Counted from the stretch's first letter, positions 20,545 through 31,920 are shown. The stretch: 64,000 nucleotides of DNA from Ceratotherium simum simum (GCF_000283155.1 NW_004454229.1:10648695-10712694), one strand, 5' to 3'. Made by a program: numbers and translations. The notes: generated by a model from the letters alone, not told the origin.

Positions 20545-20765
20545 GTTTGGAAGAGCAGGCTTTGGACTTAGATAATCCCTTGACACTGATTCTGGCACTC
20601 TCATAATGGCTGTGTGACCTTGGAGAAATTGCTTACCTTTTCTGGGCCTCGGCTTCCTCATCTATAAAATAGAGGCTCTTAATTCCTACCTCAAATGATT
20701 GTTGTATGATGAGGTGGGACATATGAAAACCTAGTGTGGCGGTTAGCACAGAAGAAGTATCTATT
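20545..20765 (+). mobile_element. MIR SINE
   Basis: ggctgtgtgaccttggag, ggcctcggcttcctcatc, tataaaatagagg, attgttgtatgatgagg. Confidence 0.8.
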
Positions 20766-20858
20766 TCCCTTTTCCCCATCCCAGAGTCTTACATTCAATG
20801 ATTGATGATTGAGTTCTTGTTTGATATGTAAAACACATTCTTTTCTCTCACACTTCAT

Positions 20859-21111
20859 GTTTTTTGTTTTTGTTTTTGTTTTTGAGGAAGATCGGCCCTG
20901 AGCTAACATCTGTTGTCAATCCTCCTCTTTTTGCTGAGAAAGATTGGCCCTGGGCTAACATCCATGCCTATCTTCCTCTACTTTATATATGATGCTGCCA
21001 CAGCGTGGCTTGATGAGCGGCGCGTAGGTCCACACCTGGGATCCAAACCTACGAAGCCCGGGCTGCAGAAGTGGAGCGCGCAAACTTAACTGCTACGCCA
21101 CAAGGACGGCC
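20859..21111 (-). mobile_element. ERE SINE with target-site duplication
   Basis: Reversed ERE with the tail block ctgagctaacatctgttg duplicated internally (a second block gggctaacatccatgcc follows). The target duplication ctcacacttcat/ctcacactccat is at 20847-20858 and 21112-21123 with one mismatch. Confidence 0.93.
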
Positions 21112-21123
21112 CTCACACTCCAT

Positions 21124-21215
21124 TTTTATTTTCTCCTTCTCACCCTTTTTCTTTCTTTCCCTCCCCTTCCCTTCCCTTTCTTTCTTTCCCTCCCCTTCCC
21201 TTCCCTTTCTTTCTC
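21124..21215. repeat. Pyrimidine-rich tandem repeat
   Basis: CTTT/CCCTT-rich tract with a unit of about 35 bp (tttctttccctccccttccc plus flank) present twice. Confidence 0.8.
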
Positions 21216-21224
21216 TTTTTTGGT

Positions 21225-21885
21225 CAGCTCCCTTCTACTGTGACTCCACCTCTTCATCCAGGATCATCTGTCCGCCGCATTGTTGGCAGCAGCCTTCTCT
21301 CTGGCCTGCTCGCCTCCATCCAGCCTCTGTTTTGTTCTCCACACAGGGTATCCTTCCCTCACCTGAGCCAGACCTGCTATTCCACTGTGCCACTCCCCCC
21401 AGTGGCTCCTCTTAGCACTCAGAGCAGCCTGTGGCCCTCCCCGTGGCCTGCAGGCAAATCGTCTGGCTGGTTTCCTAGTGCTCTATCTCTAACTCACTCT
21501 ACTGCAGCCTCCAAGGCCTCCAGGCTGTTGCGGGACCTTCTCAAGCACGGTCTAGCTTTGGTCTTTTGCACTTGTAGACCCCTCTCCCTCCAAACATCCT
21601 CAGACTCCTTTCTCATGTCCTCAGGCCTCTGCTCATACCTCACCTCATCAGAAAGGCCTTCCTTGATGACCTTACATGAAATAGCCCCCAATCACTCTCA
21701 GTCCTCCATTTTATTTTTCTTCTCACTCATCACTCACATATTATATATTTATTCATTTTCTTTTTATTGCCTCTCTCCCCAGAGGAGATGTAAGCTCTAT
21801 AAGAACAGACTTTGTTTTCTGTTGTATCCCCAGAGCCCCACACACAGTAGGTGCTCAATAAGTGTTTGCTGAATACATGAATATG
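21225..21885 (+). mobile_element. Long L2 LINE 3' fragment
   Basis: About 660 bp of L2 3' sequence ending cacacagtaggtgctcaata then agtgtttgctgaatacatg. The 210-codon frame inside it is open by chance and shows no reverse-transcriptase motif. Confidence 0.78.
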
Positions 21886-22365
21886 TGTGAGCTCTCTCTG
21901 AGATGGCAGGGAAGAGCCTGCATAGATGTCCCAGGTGATTCAGGCCTGGATGGCTCACTGACCAGCATTTCTCTTACCCAAACCAGGGTGACAAGTGGTG
22001 AGGAGGAGAATTAGGGGGTCATTAGGGGCCCGTTCCCTTCACACATGCGCCTTCGGGACCAATGCTGTTTCATTTGCGGCAGAGAGTGACATGCCTGCTC
22101 TCACACCTGTGTCTTGTGCTGTAGTTGCAGGTTGTCCAGAATTCTGTGGCAACTTTACAATATGATTGATTTTGCTCATATGGATATGTCTTGATCACAA
22201 ATAAAGGTCACTCAAGGTTTAAATTTAGTACTACCACGACAAATTGAAAGTTAGAGGTGTGATACCTAATTATTCCCAGACTATGAAAACAAAAACACAA
22301 AGTCTGCTAGCTCTGAATCACTCTCCTCCACCCGGCCTCTCCTTCCCTTCACCCTCCCTGTCATA
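21886..22365. other. Intergenic stretch, no gene seen
   Basis: Unique-looking sequence without gene or named repeat. Confidence 0.4.
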
Positions 22366-22369
22366 AAGC

Positions 22370-22580
22370 GGGGTAGCTTAGTGAAGGGAAAAATAACACA
22401 GGGAGTCCAGGGTTCCAGTCCTGATACCACCATTCACTGTGAGATCTCAAGCAGGTTACCTCACCTCCCGGCACCTCAGTGTCCTCCTCTGTGAAATGGG
22501 CCTTGAGAATAGGTACCCAATACTGTGTTGAATGAGAGATGACTCCATGAGACAGTGGGTAGAGTGGCTAGCTGGTAGTG
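22370..22580 (+). mobile_element. MIR SINE
   Basis: gagatctcaagcaggttacc, cacctcagtgtcctcctc, tgtgaaatgggcc in MIR order. Confidence 0.7.
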
Positions 22581-22813
22581 AGCACGAGTATCTGCTGGTA
22601 CCTTCCATGCTGACTGTTTCATGTGACTGTGGTGTTTTGATAACCTTTCTTTAGCTTTGGTCAACTTTTTGGGTAGGCAAGCCAGCTAAAAATAGATACA
22701 AGGCCTTCTGAGGCTTTCATGGAGGTCCTACTGTGTGCATGGTGAGGTTGAAGATCTTGGGGCAGGCGGGTTGGCAGGCTATCAAGGCAGTGAGAGGCTC
22801 CGTTCCTGCTCAG

Positions 22814-23268
22814 ATTAGATTCCTAGGGCTTCTGTAACAAATGTCACAAGCTTGGTGACTTCAAACAATAGAAATTTATTCTCTTGCAGTTCTGGAGGCC
22901 GAAAAATCTGAAATCAAGGTGTCAGCAGGGCTGCACTCCCTCTGAAGGCTCTAAAAGAGAACCCATTCTTTGCCTCTTCCAGCTTCTGGTCACTCCTGGC
23001 GTTCCTTGGCTTGTGGCAGCATCACTCCAATTTCTGTCTCTGTCTTCACACGGCCTTCCTCTCTGGGTGTCTCTGTGTCTCAGATGCCCCTCTCCTTTCT
23101 GTTATAAGGACACTAGTCATCAGATTTAGGGCCCACCCTAAATCCAAAATGATCTCATCTTGAGATCCTTAATTATATCTGCAAAGACCCTATTTCTGAG
23201 TAGGATCACATTCCCAAGTCCTGGGGTTGGACGTGTCTTTTGGGAGGACACAATTCAACCCACTACAG
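22814..23268 (-). mobile_element. MLT1-type solo LTR (ERVL-MaLR)
   Basis: Complete-looking LTR of about 455 bp in reverse: gcttctgtaacaaatgtcac, gaaatttattctcttgcag, ttctggaggccg, tgttataaggacactagtca, gggcccaccctaaa, gaggacacaattcaaccc. No internal retroviral region. Confidence 0.82.
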
Positions 23269-23374
23269 TGTCCTCCAGGGAATTCAGATTAGGCAAACAC
23301 AGATTAGAGCACACACAGCTGAATAACCAGAGTTTCAAGTAAAGAGTAAAATAAACCCTCCTGTAATGTGGTGG

Positions 23375-23880
23375 GGCTGATTCATTCATCCTTTGACCCA
23401 GAAACATTTGCTGAGCCCTGCTGAGCGGGGTACTGGGAAGTAGAAATGACAAGGTACAGTCCCTGCCTTCAAGGAGTTCACAGACTGGTGGGGGCACAGA
23501 GAAACAGGCATTTCCAGCTCAGCATGGTAGGCTGTGGTGGACGTGAGCCCAAAGCTGTGGGGCTTAGCAGAAGGTCTGGGTTATGGCCCTGGAAGGGTGG
23601 TGGTCAGAGAAGGCTTCCTGGAGGAAGGATCATCTCAACTGAGGCCTGAAGCATAAGGGAGCAGGAAGGGGCCACACCAAAAGGGGGAAGAGTTCTAGGA
23701 AGAAGGAACAGAGGAAAGAAAGCCTTGCCTCTATGCGTCCTGCACAAAGTAGGGGGTGGTGGACTGGAGAGGCAGGCAAGGGGTCAGGCAGTCCAGGGCA
23801 CTGTAAGCCATCTAGAGAGCAGTGGAGAGCCACAAGAAGACTTTAGGGGGGAGTGACATGACCAGATCTGCATATTAAAA
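23375..23880 (-). mobile_element. L2 LINE 3' fragment
   Basis: Reverse L2: gagccctgctgagcgggg, gtccctgccttcaaggag, gaaggcttcctggaggaag, gagttctaggaagaaggaac, gagtgacatgacc. Confidence 0.75.
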
Positions 23881-23934
23881 ATAAAAACTAGAGAAAGCCT
23901 CTAGTGAAAAGTGATTTTCCCATAGATTTAAAAA

Positions 23935-24060
23935 TTCTGTTTATGTTTTTTAAAAATAAGTATAACATATACATAGAAAAGTACACAAATCCTAAGAGTG
24001 CAGCTTGATGAACAGGTGAACAGTCCTGCGTGTGCACCACGTGGGTTGGTTGGGCACACG
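23935..24060. repeat. Unnamed old repeat fragment
   Basis: taacatatacatagaaaag, tacacaaatcc, gcagcttgatgaac is a recurrent mammalian repeat block whose family I cannot name. A related piece is at 46565-46600. Confidence 0.45.
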
Positions 24061-24139
24061 GCTTGTCAGAGTGAAGGCAGAACAGAGGAGCGTTCAAGGT
24101 GGGCCAATGACTCAGATTTCTCTTCTTTGTCTTACAGAG

Positions 24140-24330
24140 AAATGACCCCCACAACAGAAAGAACTGGGGATCTGGAGTAGGAAGACTCAGTTTTGAACCC
24201 CATAGGTGGTATTTCCCTGCTGTGTGATCTCAGGGAAATGGCTATACTTCTCTTATCCTCAGTTTTACCATCTGTAGAATGGGCTAACAGTATCTGCCTC
24301 ATGATGATGGTGGGAAGGTGGAATAGGACA
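24140..24330 (+). mobile_element. MIR SINE
   Basis: gctgtgtgatctcagggaaa, cctcagttttaccatctg, tagaatgggctaacagtatc. Confidence 0.75.
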
Positions 24331-24334
24331 AAGC

Positions 24335-25005
24335 TGGGAGAAGCTCTCTGTGTTATGGAAATGGTTGCTAATATGCTTCTCCAATTCTCACCTGTCTTGG
24401 GTCTGGACTGCTTTGCTTTACTTTCTTCCTTCTCTACCTGACAGTGTTTCAGATAATGAGGAGGAGAAAGAGGGAGAGTGTCTCTTTCTGCAAGTTTTTT
24501 GTTTGTTTCCTATTCCAAAATATCTGTACCAGATCTGGAGTGTCGCTCCTGTACTCCTCTTTGTCCCTGCCCTTCCTGCTCACTGCTGGCCACCTCACCC
24601 AACCAGGCTCAAAGAGGAAGAGGAAGGAGGGCAGGGAGTTAGGGCCACAGAAAGAGGTCCAGGGGAAGAGAACTCCAATCCTCCTCTCCCAGCCTTCACT
24701 GAAGTCCTGCTATCCCAGCTCTGCATGGGCATTTGGGGGTCATGGCGGGGAGGTGTGGGGAGACACAGAAGGGAAACATGGCATTCACACTCAGATAGTC
24801 TGCTGGCTCGTTTGTTGAGGTCCATAATAGAGCAAAGCCAGCTACGGTTAAGGTCTTACTGTTCACAGGCAAAAAGCCCCAAAGGCGTTGAGAAACACGA
24901 GACCAGTTCTTTGGGTAAAACACCATAAAGAAGGTGAACCCAGCACTCAACTCTCCTGCTCTCCTCCCATTTCAGATTCTTGGCATTTCTGCAATAAATA
25001 TCTTG
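24335..25005. other. Intergenic stretch, no gene seen
   Basis: The open frames across 24350-24928 have no domain and codon use no different from background. No named repeat. Confidence 0.45.
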
Positions 25006-25009
25006 AATT

Positions 25010-25190
25010 GTCTATAGCATATCAGACCGTTCTTTTACATATATTGTCTTATACGATCCTCACAACAAGACCAAAAGCTAGGTATTGTAGTGACCATCTT
25101 TCAGATGAGGAACTGAGATTTCCAGCGACTTGCTCCGGATCATACCACTATTAAGAGAAGGAAACAGCTTTGAACCCACATTCATCCAGC
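25010..25190 (-). mobile_element. MIR SINE
   Basis: atacgatcctcacaacaag, atctttcagatgaggaactg, tgctccggatcataccac, gaacccacattcatccag. Confidence 0.7.
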
Positions 25191-25589
25191 TCCAAAGTGC
25201 CTGCTCCTTCCACTCTGCTCTACGGTTCCACTGAGTGTGTGTGGAAGGGAGCCATGCCTTATCAGGCTGCATCGCACTGCCTGCATTTTTAGCATTTGTG
25301 TGCACATGTCAACAGGCATGTTGACGTGCCTGCTGCGTGAGTAGGCATGATTGTGTTTTTGAGTGGCTAAATGCATTTTTGCTGGCAAGGCCTGGCTCCA
25401 GGAGCCCAGGAGAGGAAGCATACAAAGCCACTGTGTGCGAGGCCAGTCACACGGGGAGGGCTGCTCCTGAACCAATGATTGGGAGATGGCTCTGGTTGGC
25501 CCTGGTGGAAACTGACTTCACTGGAGGGCCCCTGGCTTTTCGATGACTTTTCCACTTCCAAGCACAATTCATTCCCCATTCTTTAAAAA

Positions 25590-25790
25590 AAAAGGAACTA
25601 ATATTTGTTTAGCACCCATTGTGTGCCAGGGCTGGTGCTCGGTGCTTTACATCCATGACATCATTTAATCCCACAGGCCCTGCCCCCATTAGCACCACTG
25701 TTCAGACCAGGAGGCAGATTCAGGAAGGTGGGGCTCTTTGCTCAAGACCACTCAGCTGGGGTGGAGCCCGGCAGGGGCTCCTGTCCACAC
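25590..25790 (-). mobile_element. MIR-like SINE fragment
   Basis: tagcacccattgtgtgccag, cggtgctttacatcc, catcatttaatcccac, then a degenerate gaggcagattcagg block. Confidence 0.6.
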
Positions 25791-25799
25791 AACAGGCTA

Positions 25800-26540
25800 A
25801 AACTGGCATTTTAAAGTTATGGGTGGGACATTTCATTTTTCAAGAAAGTTGTTAATTATCTCTAATTCGCGGACCAGGAGACTGGCATACTGACTCTGCC
25901 CCTGCTCTTTTAGAAAAAGAAATGCTCTATCTGTTCATTCCTGAGTAACTGAGCTGCTTTGCCCCAGAGATAAAAATCTTCACTCTAGGTCACTTGAGTG
26001 TGATGCCCGGAGGGGACAACATGCCACCCTTGCTCATTTGGCCTTTTTTCTTCTTTTTTTCCTAAAGTGCCTGGCCTCCTTTTAAGACCTTCCCCCACCA
26101 TTACCGTAGCAGGTGGCCGCTGAGGTGGCACCAGCTATGACAGGGAAGGCAGGACCTGTGGCCTGGACAAACCTGTGGTCAGAGAGACCTGGTGTGCATG
26201 GAGTCCCTTTGAGATGGGCTCTAACAGTCTTCCAAAGACCCCTGGTCCCCACTCACCCTGTGCCACCATAAAAAGTACAAGATGTCCTCAGTGTCATGTG
26301 AGAACATTTGACCTCTGAGACAAGCGTTTGGGCCACTAGCCCCCTTTAAGAGTAAATGACAATGTTCAATACCTGAATGGTATTAATTTTTTGCACTGGG
26401 CAGACAGATTGACCAAAAATTCCAGAAGCGGAATGAATATAAAGATGAAGGTCTTTGCAACCGTAGAGCCTGCCTGTCTTTTCAAATCTCTTTGAAACCT
26501 CATAAAAGGAGGGAGCAGTAGGGAGGGACTGGTGGAGAAT
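25800..26540. other. Intergenic stretch, no gene seen
   Basis: No ORF or repeat that I can name. Confidence 0.4.
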
Positions 26541-26544
26541 GAGC

Positions 26545-26905
26545 TCTTAGCATGGGCTGTGGTGAGAAAGCCCGAGATTTTGGCTGTGTGACCTCGGGCA
26601 TACTCCATTTCCCCTCTCTGAGCCCCAGCTTTCTCTTCTGCTATCTGGCAATGGCAATGCTTCCCCCCACCGCCCCCACATCCCCCCTGCTCCGGGCCCC
26701 AGATGGCTGCTGGGAGAATTAAATGAGAAGTGTGTATGGGTTTGGAGCAGGGTCCCAATACAGAGACGGTGCTTAGGCAAAAGTCAGGAGGCCTGAGTTG
26801 TACTTCAGACTCTGCCGTCAGAAAGCTGTCCCTTTCTGTAAAATGAGGGAATTAAAGTAGGTTTCTTTCCTCTATGGTCCCCTTTGACTCTAACACGCCA
26901 TGATT
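26545..26905 (+). mobile_element. Two MIR fragments in tandem
   Basis: 26545-26775 has ggctgtgtgacctcgggc and ttaaatgagaagtgtgtatg. 26780-26905 has ggcctgagttgtacttcag and tctgtaaaatgaggg. Confidence 0.6.
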
Positions 26906-26952
26906 CCTATCTCTAAGTGGATGACTGGAAGCAACTTTTAAGAGATGAATGG

Positions 26953-27185
26953 GGGGCCGGGCCAGTGGCATAATGGTTAAGTTCGCATGCTCTGCTTTGG
27001 CATCCCAGGCACAGACCTACACATTGCTCATCAACCCATGCTGTGGCAGCAACCCACATACAAAATAGTGGAAGATTGGCACAGATTTTAGCTCAGTGAC
27101 AATCTTTCTCAAGCAAAAAGAGGAAGATTGGCAACAGATGTTAGCTCAGGGCCAATCTTCCTCACAGAAAAAAAAAAAGAAAAAG
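26953..27185 (+). mobile_element. ERE SINE with target-site duplication
   Basis: Forward ERE: ggccgggccagtggcata head, gttagctcagggccaatctt near the 3' end, then an A-rich tail. Perfect 12-bp duplication agagatgaatgg at 26941-26952 and 27186-27197. Confidence 0.95.
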
Positions 27186-27199
27186 AGAGATGAATGGAT

Positions 27200-27330
27200 C
27201 TTTAATATTTAGCTATTCAGTCATTCAACAAATATTTAATAAGGGGCTCCCATGTGTCAGGCACAGCTCTCGGGGGTGGTACAGAGTGACAAACAAACCA
27301 GATGCAGCCCCTGCCCTTATGACTTGTCTA
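27200..27330 (-). mobile_element. L2 LINE 3' tail
   Basis: tcattcaacaaatatttaat, catgtgtcaggcacagctc, gcagcccctgcccttatg. Confidence 0.7.
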
Positions 27331-27339
27331 GTCTAGATG

Positions 27340-27885
27340 GTTTGGGGAATGTCCTTATCTCAGAGAGCTGAGGAAGTGCCAGGGCTCCAAGGGGAACACT
27401 GTCAGCTAAAAGAGCTATGTCGGGCATGTAATAAATGCTCAAATATTCATTGAACAAATAAATCAATGCCAGCACCTTGAGAAAGCTCTTGGGGTGACCC
27501 TAGAGTTGGGGAGCAGTTCCTAGGAGTCAGGAAAGGCTGTGGGAGCTCTGGCCAAGGGCGTGTGTAATTGCTAAATTGTTTGTTGAGACACCTGAGTATG
27601 GGAAGCTCTGCCCCTACCTGCCCGGTTCTCAAGGGGGCCGTTTACTGGGAACAAGGAAGAACAACGGCTTCCCATGCCCTGTCTTTTCCCCAGAGGCAGA
27701 GCCAGTGCAGATGCTGGAACCCAAGAGAAGAGAAGAGTGGCCAGAGAAAAATGCCAAGCCCAGAGGACCCTGAGAGTGGGTGGAGTCTCCTCTGTATCCA
27801 CCAGGGGAGAACTGCGGCCCCGCTGGGGCGGAAGGCCTCATGAGAGGTGGCGCCACAGCCATGGTCAGAAGGCTGCCTGGGGGGT
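27340..27885. other. Intergenic stretch with CTCF-like match
   Basis: No gene. CCACCAGGGGAG at 27798-27809 resembles the CTCF core with a weak end. Overlapping short frames on both strands are uninformative. Confidence 0.4.
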
Positions 27886-27889
27886 GGCG

Positions 27890-28065
27890 AGAACCTGGGC
27901 TTAGGAGTTAGAGACTGACTTGGGTTTGAAGGCTGTGGAATCTTGGGCAAATCACTTAACCTCTCTGAAACAGCTTCCTCTTCTTTTAAATAGACATCAT
28001 GGTGTTGGCCTCTCTAAGATATCACGAGGTATAATATGTCTTTATAATATAATAAAGTCTGCACC
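27890..28065 (+). mobile_element. MIR SINE
   Basis: aatcttgggcaaatcactta, acctctctgaaacagcttcc, cttctttaaatagacatc. Confidence 0.75.
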
Positions 28066-28249
28066 TGGGACTAACCATTGACGTGATAACTGGTATTTAT
28101 AATTATTACATAATCAGGACCCAAGTCCTGTTTCTCTGCAATATTGAAAGACAGTGCTAGGAACAACTTTGCTGAGAAAACTTAGAAGGAGGCTGTACTA
28201 TATTCAATATAAGTGTAATAGTGAAACAGGACTGAGTGGATCGAGAGGG

Positions 28250-28360
28250 ATTTAGCTGTAGGGTGACTTGCCCACTCACCAGCTGTCTGACTTCAGATAG
28301 GCATTTTGCCCTCTTTGAGACTTCGTTTTCTCCTCTGTTAAATGGGGATAATTTTCATGC
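28250..28360 (+). mobile_element. MIR SINE fragment
   Basis: accagctgtctgacttcag, gagacttcgttttctcctct, gttaaatggggataa. Confidence 0.65.
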
Positions 28361-28369
28361 TCAACCTTT

Positions 28370-29110
28370 TCTCATCCATCCAGTAAACATTTATTGAATG
28401 ACTATTATGACCCACACCATGCTTGGTGCTGAGGACACAGGAACAGAACACAGTCCCTGTCCCTAAGGAGCTCACCATCTAGTGGGACAGATCTTTAGAC
28501 AGATACAGTAGTCCCCCCATCCACAGTTTCACTTTCTGTGGTTTCAGTAACCTGTGGTCAATCACAGTCTGAGATATTAAATGGAAAATTCCAGAAATAA
28601 ACAATTCATAAGTTTTAAACTGCATGCTGTTCTGAGGAGCATGATGAAATTTCTCACCGTCCAACTCCGTCCCACCTGGGATGTGAATCATCCCTTTGTC
28701 CAGTGTATCCTCGATGTACTTTTTAGGAAAAAACATAGTATATGTAGGGTTCAGTACTATCTGTGGTTTCAGGCATCCACTGGGGGTTTTGGAACATACC
28801 CCCCGCAGATAATAGTGTTCTTACAATAGAGTGTAGACAGGGCTAGTCCTGTCAGAGTGGACAAGGAAGGCTTCCTGGAGGAGGGGACATCTAAAGCTGA
28901 GAGCTGAGGATTAACAGTATTTAACCAAGTAAAAGTAGGAAAGAAAGGGAGGAGCTGGGAAGGGCATTCCAGGAAAAAGGCATCGTGTGCACAGGGCAGG
29001 AGATACGTGGGCACCACAGATGTGGTTAGTAGCCAGCTGAGTGCGCCTCTCCACAGTGTGGACTTGGTACAAAGACTACTGAGAGATGTTAAGCAGGGGG
29101 GTTGGAGTAA
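28370..29110 (-). mobile_element. L2 LINE split by a DNA transposon
   Basis: Left part 28370-28503: cagtaaacatttattgaatg, ccctgtccctaaggagctc. Right part 28830-29110: gaaggcttcctggaggagg, ggaggagctgggaagggc. The parts join in L2 order across the Tigger-like insertion. Confidence 0.7.
28506..28825. mobile_element. Tigger/pogo-type non-autonomous DNA transposon, nested in L2
   Basis: Starts CAGTAGTCCCCCCATCC after a TA dinucleotide, the typical target of Tc1/mariner-superfamily elements. It goes on with gtttcactttctgtggtttc, aaattccagaaataaacaat and tgaatcatccctttgtccag. No transposase. The right end is degraded. Confidence 0.68.
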
Positions 29111-29595
29111 CATCAGCACATGTGTGTTTTAGAAGGAACACTCAGGTATGTGCACATGTGTCAAGTCAGATTACGTAGAGCAGGTGGGGTAAGCTGATTC
29201 TTGCCTCCTCCTCTTCCTGCTGCCTTTCTCCCTTTCCCTGAACACATAGGGTGGCTCACATGGGGTGAAATGACCCACGTGAGCATGCCTGGGGTACTGT
29301 CTGGCACTAGTAGGTGTCCAATTAGCATATATTTTTCCCTTTTTTGAACGTAGTCCTTGAAAGAGAAATCCCCCGACATGAAAGGCAAGTTGAGGCAAAA
29401 ATGCTGAGGGTGTGGCTGTTTGTATTTTCTGGCTGCTGCTCCCGTACAGCAAAAGGATTTAGGTCAAAGGAAGTTCCCCAGACAGTTCAGTCTCTGTCAG
29501 TCATCTGGGGTTTCAGGGAGGGCAGGTGAAGGTCACACTATCTCCCCTATTTCAAGAGGCCACTCCTCCCCAGGGGCCTGATCTTGAACATGTAC
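29110..29595. other. Intergenic stretch, no gene seen
   Basis: Unique-looking sequence without gene or named repeat. Confidence 0.4.
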
Positions 29596-29599
29596 CAGA

Positions 29600-29910
29600 C
29601 ATGGCCGATCCTGCTGTTTTGTCCGAGTCAGCTTCCTCATTTGTAACATGGGTATGAAGTTACCCACGCTGCCAACCACATGGGGGGTTGTTGCGAGGAT
29701 CAGAAGAAGAGTGTGAACCACAACTAAACAATACGATGGGTTCCATTCATTAATGCCTACCCTGGGCCAGGCCCTGTTCTATGAAGCAGATATTATTATT
29801 ATCCCTACTTTACAGATAAAGAAACGGAAGTTCAGAGAAATTCTATGAATCACCCAGGGGCACAGAGTAAGTGCTGTAACCCTGACCTTTCAACCACTGC
29901 ACCATGACAC
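29600..29910. mobile_element. MIR fragments in opposite orientations
   Basis: 29600-29725 is a plus MIR (gtcagcttcctcatttgtaa). 29745-29910 is a minus MIR (atccctactttacagataaa, gaaacggaagttcagag). Confidence 0.65.
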
Positions 29911-30039
29911 CGTGACCCGCTCTCCCTTGAAAACCACCAATGGCACCCTGAGCTCTTAGCACAATGCTGGTACTCCAGAAATACGTAGAGAACGGTGGAA
30001 GAAGGAAGGGAAGGGGCAGTGATTGCAGTCTGAGAAAGT

Positions 30040-30370
30040 CTTTCCTAATGCCTTCCGACCCCACCCCCGCCCAACTTAAGAGTCTCCTCTGTGATGCACT
30101 CTGGGAAACGGCTCCTCGCCTCATATTAAAATGACCTGTTACCTGTCTGACTCCTCATTATGTTATTAAACTCCTGCTTAAAACTTTCCTGCTTGTGTTA
30201 GCTCACAAATTCCTTTGTGACACCGAACAAGAACCTGAAAAATCCAGCCAGCCCACCTGGTAACAATTAGACTGGGGCTGGTGACGGCAGGGACTGGGTC
30301 TGGGTCATGGTGGTATCTCCAGGGCCTAGTACAATGCCTGGCACTTAATAAATATTTGTGAATAAATTTC
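30040..30370 (+). mobile_element. L2 LINE 3' end
   Basis: ggcagggactgggtctggg, ggtatctccagggcctag, aatgcctggcacttaataaa. The 5' part from 30040 is less certain. Confidence 0.7.
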
Positions 30371-30825
30371 TTCTGTTGCTGGCCTGGATTTCCTGCTCAA
30401 GCTTTCCTCTTGGTCAACGGGTCTAAAGAAAAGAGCTGGAGGACTTCTGGGAAGGTCCTCGAAGGTTGCTGGGCACATGCTGAGGGAGGACCGGGGAGAG
30501 GTCAGCGTGCCAGCCCTGGGCCCAGCCTCCCACCCCCTTCACTGCTGGATGAACTCAGGGGGCTGGGATGGCCCATCCCACCCTGCTCACCTTCTCCATG
30601 GGACCTGACGCTGGTGGGCTGAGCACAGGGCCCACGTGTCACATGAGGAACACTAATGGTTTGCTGAGTGGACCGAGACGCGTGAGCCACTGTCTGTGCC
30701 GGGTGGCTTGAGTTTGGCCCACCCGGCTGAGGCTGGGCCGACAAGTCACATGAGAACAATCCCCAGGCACAGTGAGCAACCAGCTTCCCTTCCTCGCCCC
30801 CGGCAGGGGCTGGGCCAGGGAAAGT
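30370..30825. other. GC-rising intergenic flank of the distal CpG cluster
   Basis: No gene or named repeat. GC content rises towards 30.8 kb. Confidence 0.45.
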
Positions 30826-30829
30826 GAAG

Positions 30830-31240
30830 AAACCTGTCGGGGCCTCGGCGGGGTGGGCGTGGGCGGGGCCCTGCCGGGAAAGGGGCGGCTGGACCAGTTT
30901 CCTTTGCTCCTGGAGCGGATGCAGCCCCGTGACTCGGGCGGAGGCGGCAGAAACGCACGCCCCGGGCGCATCTCCGTGTCCTCCAGGGCGACTCTGGCTT
31001 TGGCAATGATGGGACTGGGGGCTCTAGGTCAGCGGTCACCGGGCGCGCGACTTCCGGCTGCTAAATCAGGCGAGCGGGCGGGGCGGCGGCGAAGCGGCTG
31101 ACAGGTAGAGCTGGGGGAGGCCGCGGGGGCAGGCGGACGAGGCAGGGGCGGCGCCCGGGACCTGCGGGCCCTCACGTCGCGCCCGCGCCTCCGGGGCCGC
31201 GCGTTTGGGCGGCCAGAGCTCGGGCCCGAGTCGCGGTTGA
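30830..31240. other. Distal CpG island (part 1), candidate promoter
   Basis: Dense CG dinucleotides with GC boxes (ggggcggg, gggcggggcggcgg). A perfect ETS/GABPA-type site ACTTCCGG lies at 31050-31057, and a plausible plus-strand splice donor CAG|GTAGAG at 31102-31110. No transposon explains the block. It lies about 29 kb upstream of JUN's start. Promoter function and direction are inferred. Confidence 0.55.
31050..31057 (-). promoter_or_regulatory. ETS-family binding motif
   Basis: ACTTCCGG on plus equals CCGGAAGT on minus, the high-affinity GABPA/ELK consensus that is enriched at CpG-island promoters near start sites. Confidence 0.5.
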
Positions 31241-31410
31241 ATCCCGCCTGTTCCACCGACAGGCTCCTGTGGTCTTGGGCACGTGACTTCGCCCTTCTGA
31301 GCCGCTGTCTGCAGATGAAAAATAGGAATATCTGCCTCGAAGCGTGCTGTGCGAAGGCAGTGAAATCACCCAGGAACAGTGCCTAGCACGTAGTTGGTGC
31401 TCATAAAGCG
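31236..31410 (+). mobile_element. MIR SINE inside the CpG cluster
   Basis: gttgaatcccgcctgttcc, ggtcttgggcacgtgacttc, gatgaaaaataggaatatctg, gtgcctagcacgtagttg. GC-shifted but clearly MIR. Confidence 0.72.
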
Positions 31411-31439
31411 GGCTTCCCTTTCCCTTCTTCGTGTAGGAT

Positions 31440-31920
31440 CCAGATCTCACTCCCAGCCCTGAAGTCGCGCCCCCCGGGCGACCCGAGGACGGCGGGGTCT
31501 GGGTGGCAGGAGGCCCGGCCCGGCGTGAACTCCTCTGTTTGCCAGACTATCCACTGGGACGGGGCGTGTGGGTGGATTCCCAAGGCCGCCTTCGGGCCGC
31601 GTCCTGTGATCCGAGCAGGGCATTTCAATGCATGCTTTCATTCAGGTATTTATTTATTCACAGATGCCTATCAGGCGAACACCGCCTCCTACTGCCTCCC
31701 CCGGCGACCTTCCGGCCGCCAGCGTTTCATCCATACAAGGCCAGCCTCCGCCGGCTGCTTTCTGTGTAAATAAAGCCACGGCCTTCCGCCCGCAGGTCGC
31801 CGCGGGTCCCGCCTGCAGAGCCGCCCGTGGGGAGGCGGCGCTGGTGCCACCGCCCCCGCGCAGGCCTCCGGGACTGGGAACCGGCCACGCCCCAGTCTCG
31901 CGCAGGGCCTGGCGCTCTGG
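31440..31920. other. Distal CpG island (part 2)
   Basis: CpG-rich segments at 31440-31620 and 31690-31900 are separated by an AT-rich patch with tatttatttattcac. No coding frame that I trust. Confidence 0.5.

Noticed and set aside
21240..21872. 210-codon open frame
   Set aside because: It lies entirely in an L2 3' non-coding region and has no reverse-transcriptase or other motif.
24038..24043. CACGTG E-box next to CCAAT/AP-1 words at 24105-24114
   Set aside because: The E-box falls within or beside an old interspersed repeat fragment, and the cluster is loose; not stronger than chance.
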